The notes: generated from the letters alone by a model not told the origin. DNA of 11,744 nucleotides from Spirogloea muscicola (GCA_009602725.1 WELB01000325.1:55858-67601); one strand, 5' to 3'; shown: positions 1 through 8,551, counted from the stretch's first letter. A program made the numbers and translations.

Positions 1-226
1 CGCCGCGCCGTTTCCGCGACGCCGGCCCGGGCAGCGGCGCTCCGGCTGGCATGCCAGCTGCTGCGCTCGTCCTCGCGGCGGCCGCTGCGGCGGAACTCGA
101 TGCCGGCCTGCGCCACGGGGCGGCCGCGCGCCAGGCCGCGGGGCCCTCGGCCCTCCTCTGAGGGCGGAGGGTCGCCGCCGTCGTTGGACCGCGGAGCTCA
201 GCACGACAAGTGCCGCGGTGAGACCA
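1..226. other. GC-rich leader or promoter-proximal region
   Basis: This very GC-rich stretch precedes the first convincing coding exon. It could be 5' UTR, promoter or an earlier exon. A short frame from the ATG at 51 stops at 159-161 and contains no usable donor, so it cannot be joined to exon 1. No TATA-like element is seen. Confidence 0.35.
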
Positions 227-391
227 ATGGAGGCACTGTCAGCGGAGCGGGACTCACTGGAGGACATGCTCGTCCAGGAGCAGCTCAAGGCGCGGGGCGC
301 GGGGCAGAGCCTGCACGACGCGCTGCGCAAGGTGGAGAGCCTCGAGCGCCGCCTGGTCGATCTCGACGGCGAGACCCTCGAGCCGCTGCTG
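227..391 (+). CDS. Exon 1 (5' end uncertain) of coiled-coil gene
   Basis: The frame encodes MEALSAERDSLEDMLVQEQL and continues as charged helix, ending at a phase 0 donor (CTG before GTGAGC). This exon is much richer in GC than the rest of the gene. The ATG at 227 has G at +4. The same frame is open back to base 2, but upstream it reads as Arg/Pro/Gly-rich sequence typical of GC-rich DNA rather than coiled coil, so the ATG is preferred. A GTGAGA at 218 could be another donor, leaving the true 5' structure open. Confidence 0.6.
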
Positions 392-3300
392 GTGAGCCTC
401 GGGAGCTCGGTGGCCCCCAGCCTTGCAGGAGCTGTGAGCGGCCGTGCATCCGGATGCATGGCCACTCGACCTGGTCATAAGATCCATCATGCCGTGCTGG
501 TCAGCACTCTGCAGGTGCTCCTGGGTATCCACTAGAAGGAGACGCGCTCATCTGGGAGGGCAGAGCTCCTCTGAGCTCCCTGCGTCTAGCCAAATTAGGA
601 GAGAGGAGGTCCTGTCCTCTGTGGATCGTGGGAGGCTAGCAGTGCGAGGTTGTGGCCTGAGGGCAGCTTCCCATCATTTGAGCTTGACGTGGACCTGTTG
701 CCAGATTGAGGTGGCCCGATTGAGGGCCGAGCTGGCCATATCGGAGGCACTCCGCTTTGAAGCGCACCGCCAGTTGACAGAGGGCCCAGGGGGTGCGCTC
801 ACGAGCCCGGAGGAGATGCACAGGCTGAAGTCTCGCATCCGGGAGCTGGAAGCTCAGCTCTTCAGAGTCTCCGAAGCTGCACAGAGCGTGATAGTGTGGG
901 ACGAGGATGGCTCTGAGAGGTGTGCGGCACTTCCGACACTCTGAAGAGCCAGGGGCTGAGTTCCATCAGCTGGTTGCAACCTATGGCATGTGTTCTATCA
1001 AATAAAGAGCCGTAGGCTGATACATACTTGACACTCCTGCAACCAGGCAAACGGTATATTGAAAGGCAGCACAATGTGCTGTTTGTGAGGTGCTGCACCT
1101 ATATCTATCAATGCAGTGAATTGTCATGTGGAATGCAGTGAAGGCGAGGAGCTGTTTGATGACACTCCTCACGAAGGCTCCCCTGCGACCGCTAACGTTC
1201 AGAAGATCCGGGTTCCTCCACCTGGATCACCATTTTCTCCGTCGCAGGTCAGAATTTCAAAAGGACCCAGCATACATGTTCACTAACTCTTAAGAGCCCC
1301 TGGAATGTCATCCTAGGACTCTGGTGAATGCACACGTCCTTCTTTCCAGCTAGCAAGATTCTGCCAAGCACAGTGGGGGACCTGGTATGTGCAGTATCCA
1401 GGCTACAGCAGGTTGCTTTTGACACTGAGGTCCGCTTGTCACGCAGGGAGGACTGGTGCAACACCTGCTAGATCTTGGAGAGGCTTCTATTGTGGCACCT
1501 GCTGGCTTGGTGGCCGACCAGAAGCGGCTTGAGGAGGAATTCAAGGTCGCTCAGGCACGGGCATCTGAGGCAGAACGGAGCTTGCAGCAGCACAAGCAAA
1601 TGCTTCAGGAGCTTGAAGTCAAGATGGGAGATCTGCAGGTGCACATGACTAGCTTGACTGGCAAGATGCTTGGTGTGTTGCTTGGCCGAGGCTTGCTCAT
1701 ATTGTCTCAGACTGCTGATCAAGCAGAAAGAAAGAAAGATCTTCTTGAGCAACCAGTAGAAGCACCTTATGTGACCATTGGACAAATTGCTTCTATCGCT
1801 TTCTTCGTCTATTTTGCTATGTTTGTGCCTTCAGTGAGCACTCGTTTTGTGAAGGCAGAAGCAACTGGACATGGAAAGGGCAAGGGCTGTGGAGGATGCT
1901 GAAGATGCAGCTCAAGAAATGGCAGAGCTGCGTTATCACTTCCACCAGATGCTTGACAATGAGCGTGAGCTGCGCTCGCAAGCAGAGCACACCTCTGTCA
2001 GGAGAGTGGATGAGCTCGAAGCTCAGGTACTTGTGGCGTCTCGCCTGATACAAGTCATGCAAACGTTTGATGTTGGTCTCATGTCTGTGCAGCATAGCAT
2101 ATACGCACAAAGTATATTGGACTTAATTTCAACCCTTAAGGCACCTGAGTGCATTGAATGCAGGACAGCATGCTCCCACAGACAATGCTTCAAGCAGACG
2201 GTGGCATGATATTGATATGATGATCCTTGACCGACACTTGGTGCAGGTAAATAAAGCTCAGAAGAATGTGCTTAGAGTTCGTGCAGAGAAGGCAGAACTA
2301 GAAAGGACACTCCAGGAAAAGGAAGAAGAGGCGAGGCTATTTGCAGCCAGCATAGACAACATGTTGAAAAGTGCCAGAGCAGAAGCTGTCAAACAATCGC
2401 ACAACGAATTCTTGGGGGCAGCGGAGCTCACCAAAAGCACATTGAGAAATTCTGTGGAGAAATTACAGAGTGAAAGGACGACACTGGATAAGAAAGTGGA
2501 GGAGCAGCATAGCAAGCTTGCTGAAGCCATGGCCGACCTCGCAGCATCAAGGCAGAGGGTAAGGCTTCAGTGCTGTGACACTTCTTGAGCCTGCAAGTCA
2601 AGTGAAGGAGGTTGGTAGGGCATGCAATTGAATAACTATCTGCAAAGGTCACTGGAGCCAACAATATTTTGACAATAGCATCAACACATCATGTAGCTGG
2701 ACTTCTCAGCTCTAGTTAAGTATGAATGGCAAGCAGATCTTTGCAACAGTGGCAGGATACTGAGCCACATGCAAGGGGATTTAAACAGAACTGTTGCCGT
2801 TCACAGGTTAGAGAAGTCAGCCAGGAGCGCGATCAGGCAGCAAGCAAAGTGTCAGAGCTTCAAAGGACTCTTGATGACGCAACGAGCACAACAGGAAAGC
2901 TGGCTGAAAAATTGGACAAAGCTGAAGAGCAGCTCTTCTCTCTACGTGACGTTGACTATAAGGTACACTACCACATACTGCTGTGCAGTACCTGCCCCAG
3001 CATTCGCAGCATCTTGGAACAGAGCATTATAGGATAGAGCAAAGTAGTGCAGTACACATAACCAAAGTGGCCCGCTGTGTTTCTTGATGCAGCTCAAGGT
3101 GATCTGCCAGGAACGAGATGCTGCAGTGGAACACGTTGCAGAACTTCAAAGAAGCTTAAAGGAAGCCATTGGTGCAAGTGAACTGCAGCTGGCTCGCTCG
3201 CTTCAAACCGAGAGCCAGCTTTCAGCTCTTCAAGAGGAGCAGCTGCAGGTATGTCATCCTGGTCTTCCTTGTCAAGTTGCTGCACCTTGAACAACACAAC

Positions 3301-6300
3301 ACAAAAATACTGATAAATAGGACGACACGCACGCACATCTTAACCTGTTGAGTGCTCACAGAATGTTTAAGTGTCTTCACATGAGGCATACACTTGTCCT
3401 AAGAATGATAACAGCTGGCCCTTGTCAGACTGCTGCTGGAAGCTTGGAGCAAGCAAAGCAGTTGAAAGCTCAAGTTGAAGCTCTTGAAGCTCGTCTTCAA
3501 CTGCAGCACAAGTACATTGTCGGTCTTCAAGATGAAAAGCTTGAGCTACAGGTGGGTGTACACATCTTCATGTCCCAATTGAGGATATCTCTAAGTATGA
3601 TGCAAGATTGTCTGCAACCATACAATCTCACATCAAAAACCTCTGGAGATGCATGGTGCTGTTTAGGCAATTGCTAGGTTGTTCTAGGAAGTTCAAGTGA
3701 CGGGATGTTCTTTACTTGTACGTCACCCGTAAAATTGCAGGCAGAGGTGGGCATCCTTCGCAAGAAGCGCAGTAAGGTCAAGGCAGAGCTTGCCACGCTG
3801 CTGGTTGACAGTCCAACGACAAACTCAGGCCATGGGATCAATGGTGGGTCCGTAAATGGCGCTCCTGGTAGATGGCTAGAGGATGCTGCAGGTAACGACA
3901 ACAAGCGAAGGGAGAGGGAGAAGGAGCTTGCTCTTCGAGAAGTCTGGGAGGCTGTGCAGTATGTTACTGTGGAGATCCTCAAGGTCGTAAGGCTTGCAGG
4001 CTCTGGACCAGTCAGCAACAAGGAAGCTGTGAAGGTCTGCTCTCCTTCAGACTGCTGCAATTACAGCTGTTATTAGTCCTGTGATTTTAGGTTGTAATTT
4101 TGCAGTGTCAAAGTAAATCTTGACTGGGTTGGCCACAGTACAAGGTTTATGTCACACCAATAGCAATATGCTTGGGCTCTCTACTGCCCTTTTGAGATGT
4201 TTCACCTCTGTGAAGGACTAGCATTAGGCCGCTCAGAAGGTACTACTGAGACAAGTCTGGTATTTTCTGCATGCTTGAAACAAATCGCTGGTTCTGGACA
4301 GTGCATATTTTTCTGTCCAATCATGAGTTCTTTTGCGGCTTAGCTCACAGAAGTTCATGCACACACAGGTATTGGAAAGCGAACTGCTCAAGTGGAGTGA
4401 CTCTGAATATGGCGGCCCAGCTGGGAGCAAGAGGGAGATGCAGTGGAAGTAAGGCCCACAAACAGCTGCTGACAAGGGTAGTGCAGGCTGCAAATCTCTC
4501 GACCTTCAAAAGCATCAGAAAGTCATGGAGAGCATCAATCTGCTATCTCTTACAAGAGTGGCACAAGGCTGCAGCTTGTGACATTGTCAGCGTGACATTC
4601 TCAAAGTCATACTGTTGAAGGACACTTGTAGGACATCAAGGGCATTCCTTCCAACAGTTGTTGCTAAACTCCGATTCACTTGTGAGACGCCTGGGAACAG
4701 CAAGTGTATTACAGCTCCTTCTCATGTCTGATATCCTGTCAGAGTAGGAGCAGTGGTCGACTGGGCCGACGATGTAGCCAGCTCCTTGGTGTATACAAGG
4801 AGGGAGCTGGTATCCTTGCAACGGCAGCTTCTTGAGTTTGAGAACGATATAAGACAACTCGATGGAATTCAAGCAGAGAGGGCCGGACTTGCTCGAGAGG
4901 CTGCGCGGCTGCAGGTGAGCCAAATCAAGTCAAATTGTAGGGCGTAAGTATAACCAACACAAGAGGTGACAGGTACTGCTTGGCCGAAGACATCTGACAT
5001 GCAGTTGCTTATCTTAGCTCACGTTTGAGACACTCGGCTAAGCAGTCAGACGTCTCCACAAGATGCACAAGTGTCCAAGATGCACCATGCAGCTGGCGCA
5101 TGCTCTTCTATCCAGGCCAAGCTTGTCGTAGCATCACTCGCTGGCTACAGAAAACTTCTCTTCTGAATGAAGAGCTCATGCTTCTGCAGGATGAGCTTGA
5201 AGCTCTGCAAGGGAAGTTGACATCTGAGCAGGTCAGAAGAGAGGAACAGGCCAGAGCACTGGAACGACAGGCGGACCAGGCCCGCGCAGCCGTTCGATCT
5301 ACTCGTACTCAGGTCCTACATCTTTACAGTCTGCAGGCCAATAACATATGTAACGGGTCACATTTGACCAGATACTTGCTTTGCACTCCCGCTCTTGCAG
5401 TAGCTTTTGGTGCTGTCGTGTAAGTGTTGAGCTTTGCCAGTCCTGTATTAGCTTCAAGTGTTAGCATGTTGACCAGGTCACCTGCGCACAGTCTGGACAG
5501 GCTCACTGATTGCACTCTGCCGGCTGAGGTATGCAACTTTGGCAGCTGGTGGAGCTGGAGGAGATCAATGCACATCTGACCAGCCAGCTGTGCACGCAAG
5601 AAGGCAAGGCAGAGAATTTGGAAAGAGACGAGCAACGGCGCAAGCTTGCAGCTGACTTGGTCAGCTTGGAGCTAGCCATGTTAGAGAAGACGACACATGT
5701 GAGTAACCTTCTTCTGTCAAGTTGTGACACTGGCACTTGGATTGCTATTTCACAAATATGTCTGCGAGCCTCACCTTACCTGCGCTCGACCATGTCACTC
5801 TCACTTTCAGCTGGAGTTGGCCGGACTCGACTGTCAGCTGGCAGAGCGACGGGCTGACGAAGCCCAAAGATCAGGCAGAGTCTTGGTAGCCAACATGGAG
5901 GCTCGCATATCCAGCCTCCGAATAGAACTCAAGGTACAGAGAATATGCCTGTGTCTATACCGCCAAGGTGGAACAGAAACATCTCAATCATTTCAAATTT
6001 CTCCTCGATCGTGGCGTGAATGTCACGTCCTTAAAGATAGGCTTCCTCTTTGGCTGCCAATGGTCAGTGTCTTTGCTCTGTTTCATATACTGCAAGTCGA
6101 GCTGCACAAGGTCCAGCAGTGTCTGGGATAGGCTCAATGTGACAAGTCTGTTGCCAGCCTGAATTGGTGGGTACTGAAGAGGCTCAGGAGTCTAGTATGA
6201 CAGCCATACTTACTGGCCTCTTGCACCACTTTAGGCAGAGCAGGTGCTGCGAAAGGATGCTGAGCATAGCCACGAAAACGTCAGCAAGGCCCTCGAGGTA

Positions 6301-8046
6301 CGATGCCCAGCACGATATGTCTCCATGCTATATGATGTGCTACACAATATTGAAAGTCCTTGGGCCCTGTGATGGCACCTGCATTTACCCACTGGAGGAG
6401 CATGTGGTCCTTGCATGTCTTTGCAGGGCTCTGGATTGTTCCTGTTAAGTAGCTGTGACAGTCGCCGTGCTCCATTTGTCTGACACATTGCATTTGCGTG
6501 AGTGGGTTGCTTCAGGCGGCGCAAGCAAGAAGTGCGGAGTTGATGGGGGAGCTCGAGAGTAGCAGGGGTGAAGTGCAGTCAGCAGCGGGAAAGGTGGCCA
6601 GCCTATCGGCAGCATGCCGCAAGGCGGACGAGGAGCTGCAAAGTCTGAGGGTAGAGCTGTCTGGCCTGGGTTCGCAGTGGTCTGCCAGAAGCTCCAAGTT
6701 TGCCGTTGACTTGGCAGACTGCAGGAGAGAGTTGCAGGGAGCACAGACGAGCTTGGAGGTCTATCTTCTTTGTCCGCCTTTGACCTTGTTCACCACCAAT
6801 ATGGCTTTTGCAATGGAGTGCCATATCACCCATGCTGTGCCTGTGCTTTTCAGAAGTATCTTGGAAACTGTGGTCATTTGCGCAGCGCTTCTAGCTGGCT
6901 GTCATTCACCTCGTAAATTGCTAGTCAAGTATTGCTTGGGACCTCACTGCCTCTAGATTGCATTGCAGCCATATGCTAAGCAAACCTGACATTGCTTGCT
7001 ATACTGTTATTGAGCAACTCAGACTGCAGAAGGGCAGGCTGTCACTCTCTTGGAGGAGAAGCAGAGGTTGGAAGGAGCTCTGGCCAGCCTCAAAGAGGAG
7101 CTGCAAGAGGAGTCTGATGGGTGGGAGAGGAAGGAGGTGGCTCTCCTGGAGGAGCGGAGTCACCTGAGAGAGCAGATTGCGCAGCTGGAGGAGCGCATGA
7201 AGGCTCTTGAGGAGGAGCTTGCAGTATGAGCCCCTCCTCATGATCTGTTATCAAGAAAAATAGCCAAGAAGCTGCAAGCTGTGATCCCGTGCTGCAGGAG
7301 TCAAGGCAGATCTGCTAGCTCAGTCATTCGTTCCTGACACCAGTTTGATACCTTGTCGCCAGGTTTCTTTTCTGGGTGCCCAGCACGCAGCAGCCTCTTT
7401 ACTGACAAGCCGTGCAGCGTTTGGGCTTTCACAAGAGCTCCATACCCATCTGCTGGCCCTATTGACGCATGGGTTGTGGTGGCTGTAGGCTTCGAGTCAG
7501 CGGGAAGAAGTGCTGCGGGCCCAGCTAGAGGTGGCCGAAGAGGAGGGGCGCAACACAAAGCAGGCGCTCAGAAGCTCGGAGCAGCGTTTGGTTGAGGAGC
7601 GAGGCCTGCTACAGGAGGAGCACGAAGCAGCCATGAGCACGCAGCGGCAGGCTGAGGACTTCCTCAACCGCCAGCTGGAGCGGCTGGAAACTGTGGAGAT
7701 GGAGAAGGAGCTCATTGAGCAGGCCCTCACGCAGGCCATGGCACAAATCACAGAGGCAGAGCGGGATCGTGATGAGGCTCGCGCCGATGTCGCCAAGAGG
7801 CGGGGTGGGTGGGGAAGGAGGTGAGGAGCTGCCGGACTCGCTTTGCAGCGTGCAGCTGTTCATTCTCCCGTATAGGTTCCCCAGGGGGGCTTCTGCCGCC
7901 TGTTTTGGCAGTGCAATCTCTTCTCTTGCAGCCCTTGCCGTGTGCTCAAGGTGTGCCCTGCGTTGGGCCGCCTGGTCTGCCCTCCCAACCGCATGCCACG
8001 AGGAGGAGCAGGTCCCTCGGCGAACTTGAAATTGGTTAACCCATGA
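227..8046 (+). CDS. Long coiled-coil protein, 20-exon gene (unidentified)
   Basis: This is the main gene of the window. Twenty exons, listed singly below, join into one open frame of 1,166 codons and a stop. The product is dominated by heptad-like helical sequence rich in Glu, Leu, Gln, Ala, Arg and Lys. It is broken by an acidic Ser/Pro linker in exon 3, a Gly/Asn-rich stretch in exon 10, a short Ser/Asp/Gly segment in exon 11 and a Cys/Pro/Gly tail in exon 20. No signal peptide, membrane segment, motor or catalytic motif is seen. Proteins of this build are usually scaffolds or tethers (golgins, centrosome or basal-body proteins, nuclear-pore filament proteins), but nothing here picks one, and coiled-coil resemblance to myosin tails would be misleading. 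The first ATG at 227 is a working start: its frame is open to the window edge, so the gene may begin further left. Intron boundaries were read by eye from GT/AG signals and frame continuity. Confidence 0.8.
705..919 (+). CDS. Exon 2 of coiled-coil gene
   Basis: The acceptor is gttgccag before ATT; the donor is GTGTGC at 920 and leaves two bases (AG) of a split codon. The 71 whole codons encode helix such as IEVARLRAELAISEALRFEA and, after a Gly/Pro/Ser break (about residues 26-35), RLKSRIRELEAQLFRVSEAA. The end turns acidic (DEDGS), leading into the acidic start of exon 3. This phase 2 junction forms a Ser codon with exon 3. Confidence 0.75.
1139..1247 (+). CDS. Exon 3: acidic Ser/Pro linker
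   Basis: This 109-base exon starts after tggaatgcag and ends before GTCAGA. Read with the AG carried over from exon 2 it gives SEGEELFDDTPHEGSP and ends in VPPPGSPFSPSQ. It is not coiled coil but an acidic and then proline-rich linker with several SP sites that proline-directed kinases could use (inference). It restores phase 0 for exon 4. The exact carry-over from exon 2 and clean exit into exon 4 are the main support for it. Confidence 0.65.
1447..1638 (+). CDS. Exon 4 of coiled-coil gene
   Basis: This 64-codon phase 0 exon lies between cttgtcacgcag and GTGCAC. It opens with a hydrophobic segment (GGLVQHLLDLGEASIVAPAG), then becomes classic coiled coil from LVADQKRLEEEF to QELEVKMGDLQ. The intron before it contains a skipped-looking mini-exon at 1350-1384, described in the findings. 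Confidence 0.8.
1859..2026 (+). CDS. Exon 5 of coiled-coil gene
   Basis: This exon has 56 codons (eight heptads), phase 0 at both ends, between tgaaggcag and GTACTT. It reads KQLDMERARAVEDAEDAAQE and continues as charged helix to VRRVDELEAQ. There is no Pro in the exon, as expected for an uninterrupted helix. Confidence 0.8.
2247..2558 (+). CDS. Exon 6 of coiled-coil gene
   Basis: The longest uninterrupted coiled-coil exon: 104 codons, phase 0 at both ends, from ttggtgcag to GTAAGG. It begins VNKAQKNVLRVRAEKAELER and ends LAEAMADLAASRQR. An ELERTL block falls at residues 17-22, the same register as in exons 7 and 8. Its length is exactly twice theirs, though the second half shows no clear match to them. 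Confidence 0.85.
2807..2962 (+). CDS. Exon 7, 52-codon coiled-coil repeat unit
   Basis: Phase 0 exon from ccgttcacag to GTACAC. It begins VREVSQERDQAASKVSELQR and ends SLRDVDYK. It aligns without gaps to exon 8 over all 52 residues, with 16 identities concentrated in the first half (QERD, V, ELQR, L, A). This is the best evidence of internal duplication in the gene. Confidence 0.85.
3093..3248 (+). CDS. Exon 8, 52-codon coiled-coil repeat unit
   Basis: Phase 0 exon from tttcttgatgcag to GTATGT. It begins LKVICQERDAAVEHVAELQR and ends SALQEEQLQ. It has the same length and phases as exon 7 and shares its QERD and ELQR[TS]L spacing. The intron between them is short for this gene, 130 bases. Confidence 0.85.
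3429..3551 (+). CDS. Exon 9 of coiled-coil gene
   Basis: A 41-codon phase 0 exon from cccttgtcag to GTGGGT. It begins TAAGSLEQAKQLKAQVEALE and ends LQDEKLELQ, a regular coiled coil with Leu spacing typical of heptads. Confidence 0.8.
3741..4034 (+). CDS. Exon 10: helix, Gly/Asn linker, helix
   Basis: A 98-codon exon from taaaattgcag to GTCTGC. It opens as basic helix (AEVGILRKKRSKVKAELATL) and passes through a flexible Ser/Thr/Asn/Gly stretch (about residues 30-52, including HGINGGSVNGAPG). It then returns to charged helix (DNKRREREKELALREVWEAV) and ends in a more hydrophobic segment (TVEILKVVRLAG). If this donor is not used, the frame reaches a stop at 4074-4076. The 4034 end is chosen because it gives phase 0 entry into exon 11. 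Confidence 0.7.
4369..4448 (+). CDS. Exon 11 of coiled-coil gene
   Basis: An 80-base exon from gcacacacag to GTAAGG. It encodes VLESELLKWSDSEYGGPAGS and then KREMQW, ending with two bases (AA) of a split Lys codon. The Ser/Asp/Gly segment suggests a hinge. The AA carry-over is completed by the first base of exon 12, which supports both boundaries. Confidence 0.65.
4743..4914 (+). CDS. Exon 12 of coiled-coil gene
   Basis: A 172-base exon from atcctgtcag to GTGAGC. One base completes the Lys codon, followed by VGAVVDWADDVASSLVYTRR and coiled coil to LAREAARLQ. AG dinucleotides a few bases further in are alternatives, but only the 4743 start fits the phase left by exon 11. Confidence 0.75.
5151..5312 (+). 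CDS. Exon 13 of coiled-coil gene
   Basis: A 54-codon phase 0 exon from tggctacag to GTCCTA. It reads KTSLLNEELMLLQDELEALQ and ends AAVRSTRTQ, a strong coiled coil with Leu at regular spacing and many Glu/Arg pairs. Confidence 0.85.
5546..5698 (+). CDS. Exon 14 of coiled-coil gene
   Basis: A 51-codon phase 0 exon from caactttggcag to a near-ideal donor, GTGAGT. It reads LVELEEINAHLTSQLCTQEG and ends LELAMLEKTTH. It is followed by the shortest well-supported intron, 112 bases. Confidence 0.85.
5811..5933 (+). CDS. Exon 15 of coiled-coil gene
   Basis: A 41-codon phase 0 exon with a pyrimidine-rich acceptor (ctctcactttcag) and donor GTACAG. It reads LELAGLDCQLAERRADEAQR and ends ARISSLRIELK. 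Although its length equals that of exon 9, the two do not align convincingly. Confidence 0.85.
6241..6297 (+). CDS. Exon 16, 19-codon mini-exon
   Basis: A 57-base phase 0 exon encoding QVLRKDAEHSHENVSKALE before GTACGA. Two acceptors three bases apart (after gcagag, or after the following cag) both keep the frame, so one Gln may be optional. Small but helical and phase-compatible with both neighbours. Confidence 0.6.
6516..6758 (+). CDS. Exon 17 of coiled-coil gene
   Basis: An 81-codon phase 0 exon from ggttgcttcag to GTCTAT. It begins AAQARSAELMGELESSRGEV and ends RRELQGAQTSLE. A small Gly/Trp/Ser break (SGLGSQWSARSSK, about residues 48-60) interrupts an otherwise regular coiled coil. Confidence 0.85.
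7038..7223 (+). CDS. Exon 18, Glu-rich coiled coil
   Basis: A 62-codon phase 0 exon. The acceptor at 7036-7037 (gaagggcag) is preferred over one eight bases earlier because only it gives the coiled-coil frame: AVTLLEEKQRLEGALASLKE to RMKALEEELA. It is the most acidic part of the protein, with many GAG codons. The donor is GTATGA; if unspliced, the next codons are Val and a stop, so a short form ending here is possible. Confidence 0.8.
7501..7820 (+). CDS. Exon 19 of coiled-coil gene
   Basis: A 106-codon exon plus two bases, from gcttcgagtcag to GTGAGG. It begins REEVLRAQLEVAEEEGRNTK and ends with RDRDEARADVAKRRGGWGR. The basic Gly/Trp end follows the last clear heptads. The donor itself supplies an in-frame TGA at 7822-7824, so an unspliced transcript would end after one more Arg. 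A GTGGGT at 7805 is a weaker alternative donor. Confidence 0.8.
7932..8046 (+). CDS. Exon 20, tentative C-terminal exon
   Basis: The acceptor aatctcttctcttgcag has one of the best pyrimidine tracts in the gene, and the 111-base intron before it is within the size range seen. Using the AG carried from exon 19 gives Ser, then PCRVLKVCPALGRLVCPPN and a Gly/Pro-rich end before TGA at 8044-8046. It is not coiled coil and has three Cys. The other two frames here are also open for some distance: one ends in GELEIG at 8039, the other ends at 8029. The frame therefore depends on the exon 19 donor chosen, and the C terminus is uncertain. Confidence 0.4.
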
Positions 8047-8279
8047 ATTGGCTCCGTAGTTGCAAGCCCAAGACTGCAGACGGGAGCTCTGGGGGCTCAG
8101 AACATTGTGCAGCCTGCGTAAGCTGACGGTTACAGTAGAGGTATGAGCAGGTCAAGAGCATGGTGGCAGCATCCTCTTGATTGGCCTCAGGCCAATGCTC
8201 TGCGGGAGTTGCACCAATGTATGTGTTGGGGCACAGCTCCATAAGAGCTGGTCGAGACAGATGTGAGGTGCATCAGCAC

Positions 8280-8284
8280 TGTAA
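8280..8284 (+). terminator. TGTAA poly(A) signal of plus-strand gene
   Basis: TGTAA is the usual poly(A) signal of green algae. This copy lies about 235 bases after the inferred stop at 8046, a reasonable 3' UTR length. I saw no other plus-strand copy between the stop and this one. It also resembles a donor (GTAAGT), so the assignment is only probable. Confidence 0.4.
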
Positions 8285-8299
8285 GTATATGAGGCTGCA

Positions 8300-8546
8300 G
8301 GCATACATGGAGGCACACATGCGAGAGAGGAAGGAGGGAGGACATAGGTGCATTATCAGAGAGGAAAGCCAATGTGATGAGGTTGGAGGGAGGAGTGGAG
8401 GAGGGTTGTCGCACACCTGGCTAGGGCTGACCATGGAGGAGGGGCTCTGCACTGATAGATATGAACCATAAGCGTGGCGGTGATCAAGGTGGCGTGCAGC
8501 TGGGCAAGCATGTGTGTGCATTGTCACTAGTGGGCGGCTTCCTGTA
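8300..8546. other. Intergenic stretch between convergent genes
   Basis: This stretch separates the two inferred 3' ends. It contains a purine-rich, GGAGG-repeating tract (about 8320-8440). The plus-strand frame through it ends at 8471 and carries no coiled-coil pattern. I see no gene or RNA in it. Confidence 0.4.
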
Positions 8547-8551
8547 TTACA
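8547..8551 (-). terminator. TGTAA poly(A) signal of minus-strand gene
   Basis: On the minus strand this reads TGTAA and lies about 55 bases beyond the inferred minus-strand stop at 8604-8606. The close spacing to an independently inferred stop supports the gene end. Confidence 0.35.

Noticed and set aside
51-161. Short Ala-rich frame from the ATG at 51, set inside a 14-base palindrome
   Set aside because: It stops at 159-161 and has no usable donor, so it cannot join the gene. Composition is explained by GC richness.
445-458. Perfect 14-base palindromes at 45-58, 445-458 and 11272-11285
   Set aside because: One or two are expected by chance in this length and more in GC-rich DNA. They share no clear context.
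254-532. Minus-strand 92-codon frame with helix-like sequence opposite exon 1
   Set aside because: It is the antisense shadow of coiled-coil coding sequence, which tends to look helical on both strands. It lacks splice or start support.
1041-1060. Near-match between 1039-1060 and 9960-9980 (both contain AACCAGGCAA), giving YRLPGC in minus frames
   Set aside because: Only about 19 bases with two differences. A match this good is expected about once by chance in a window of this size.
5811-5933. Exon 15 as a duplicate of exon 9 (both 41 codons)
   Set aside because: The sequences do not align beyond general coiled-coil composition.
8181-8471. Plus-strand 96-codon frame as a further exon of the coiled-coil gene
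   Set aside because: No coiled-coil pattern, and it spans the likely poly(A) signal. No splice path in phase was convincing.
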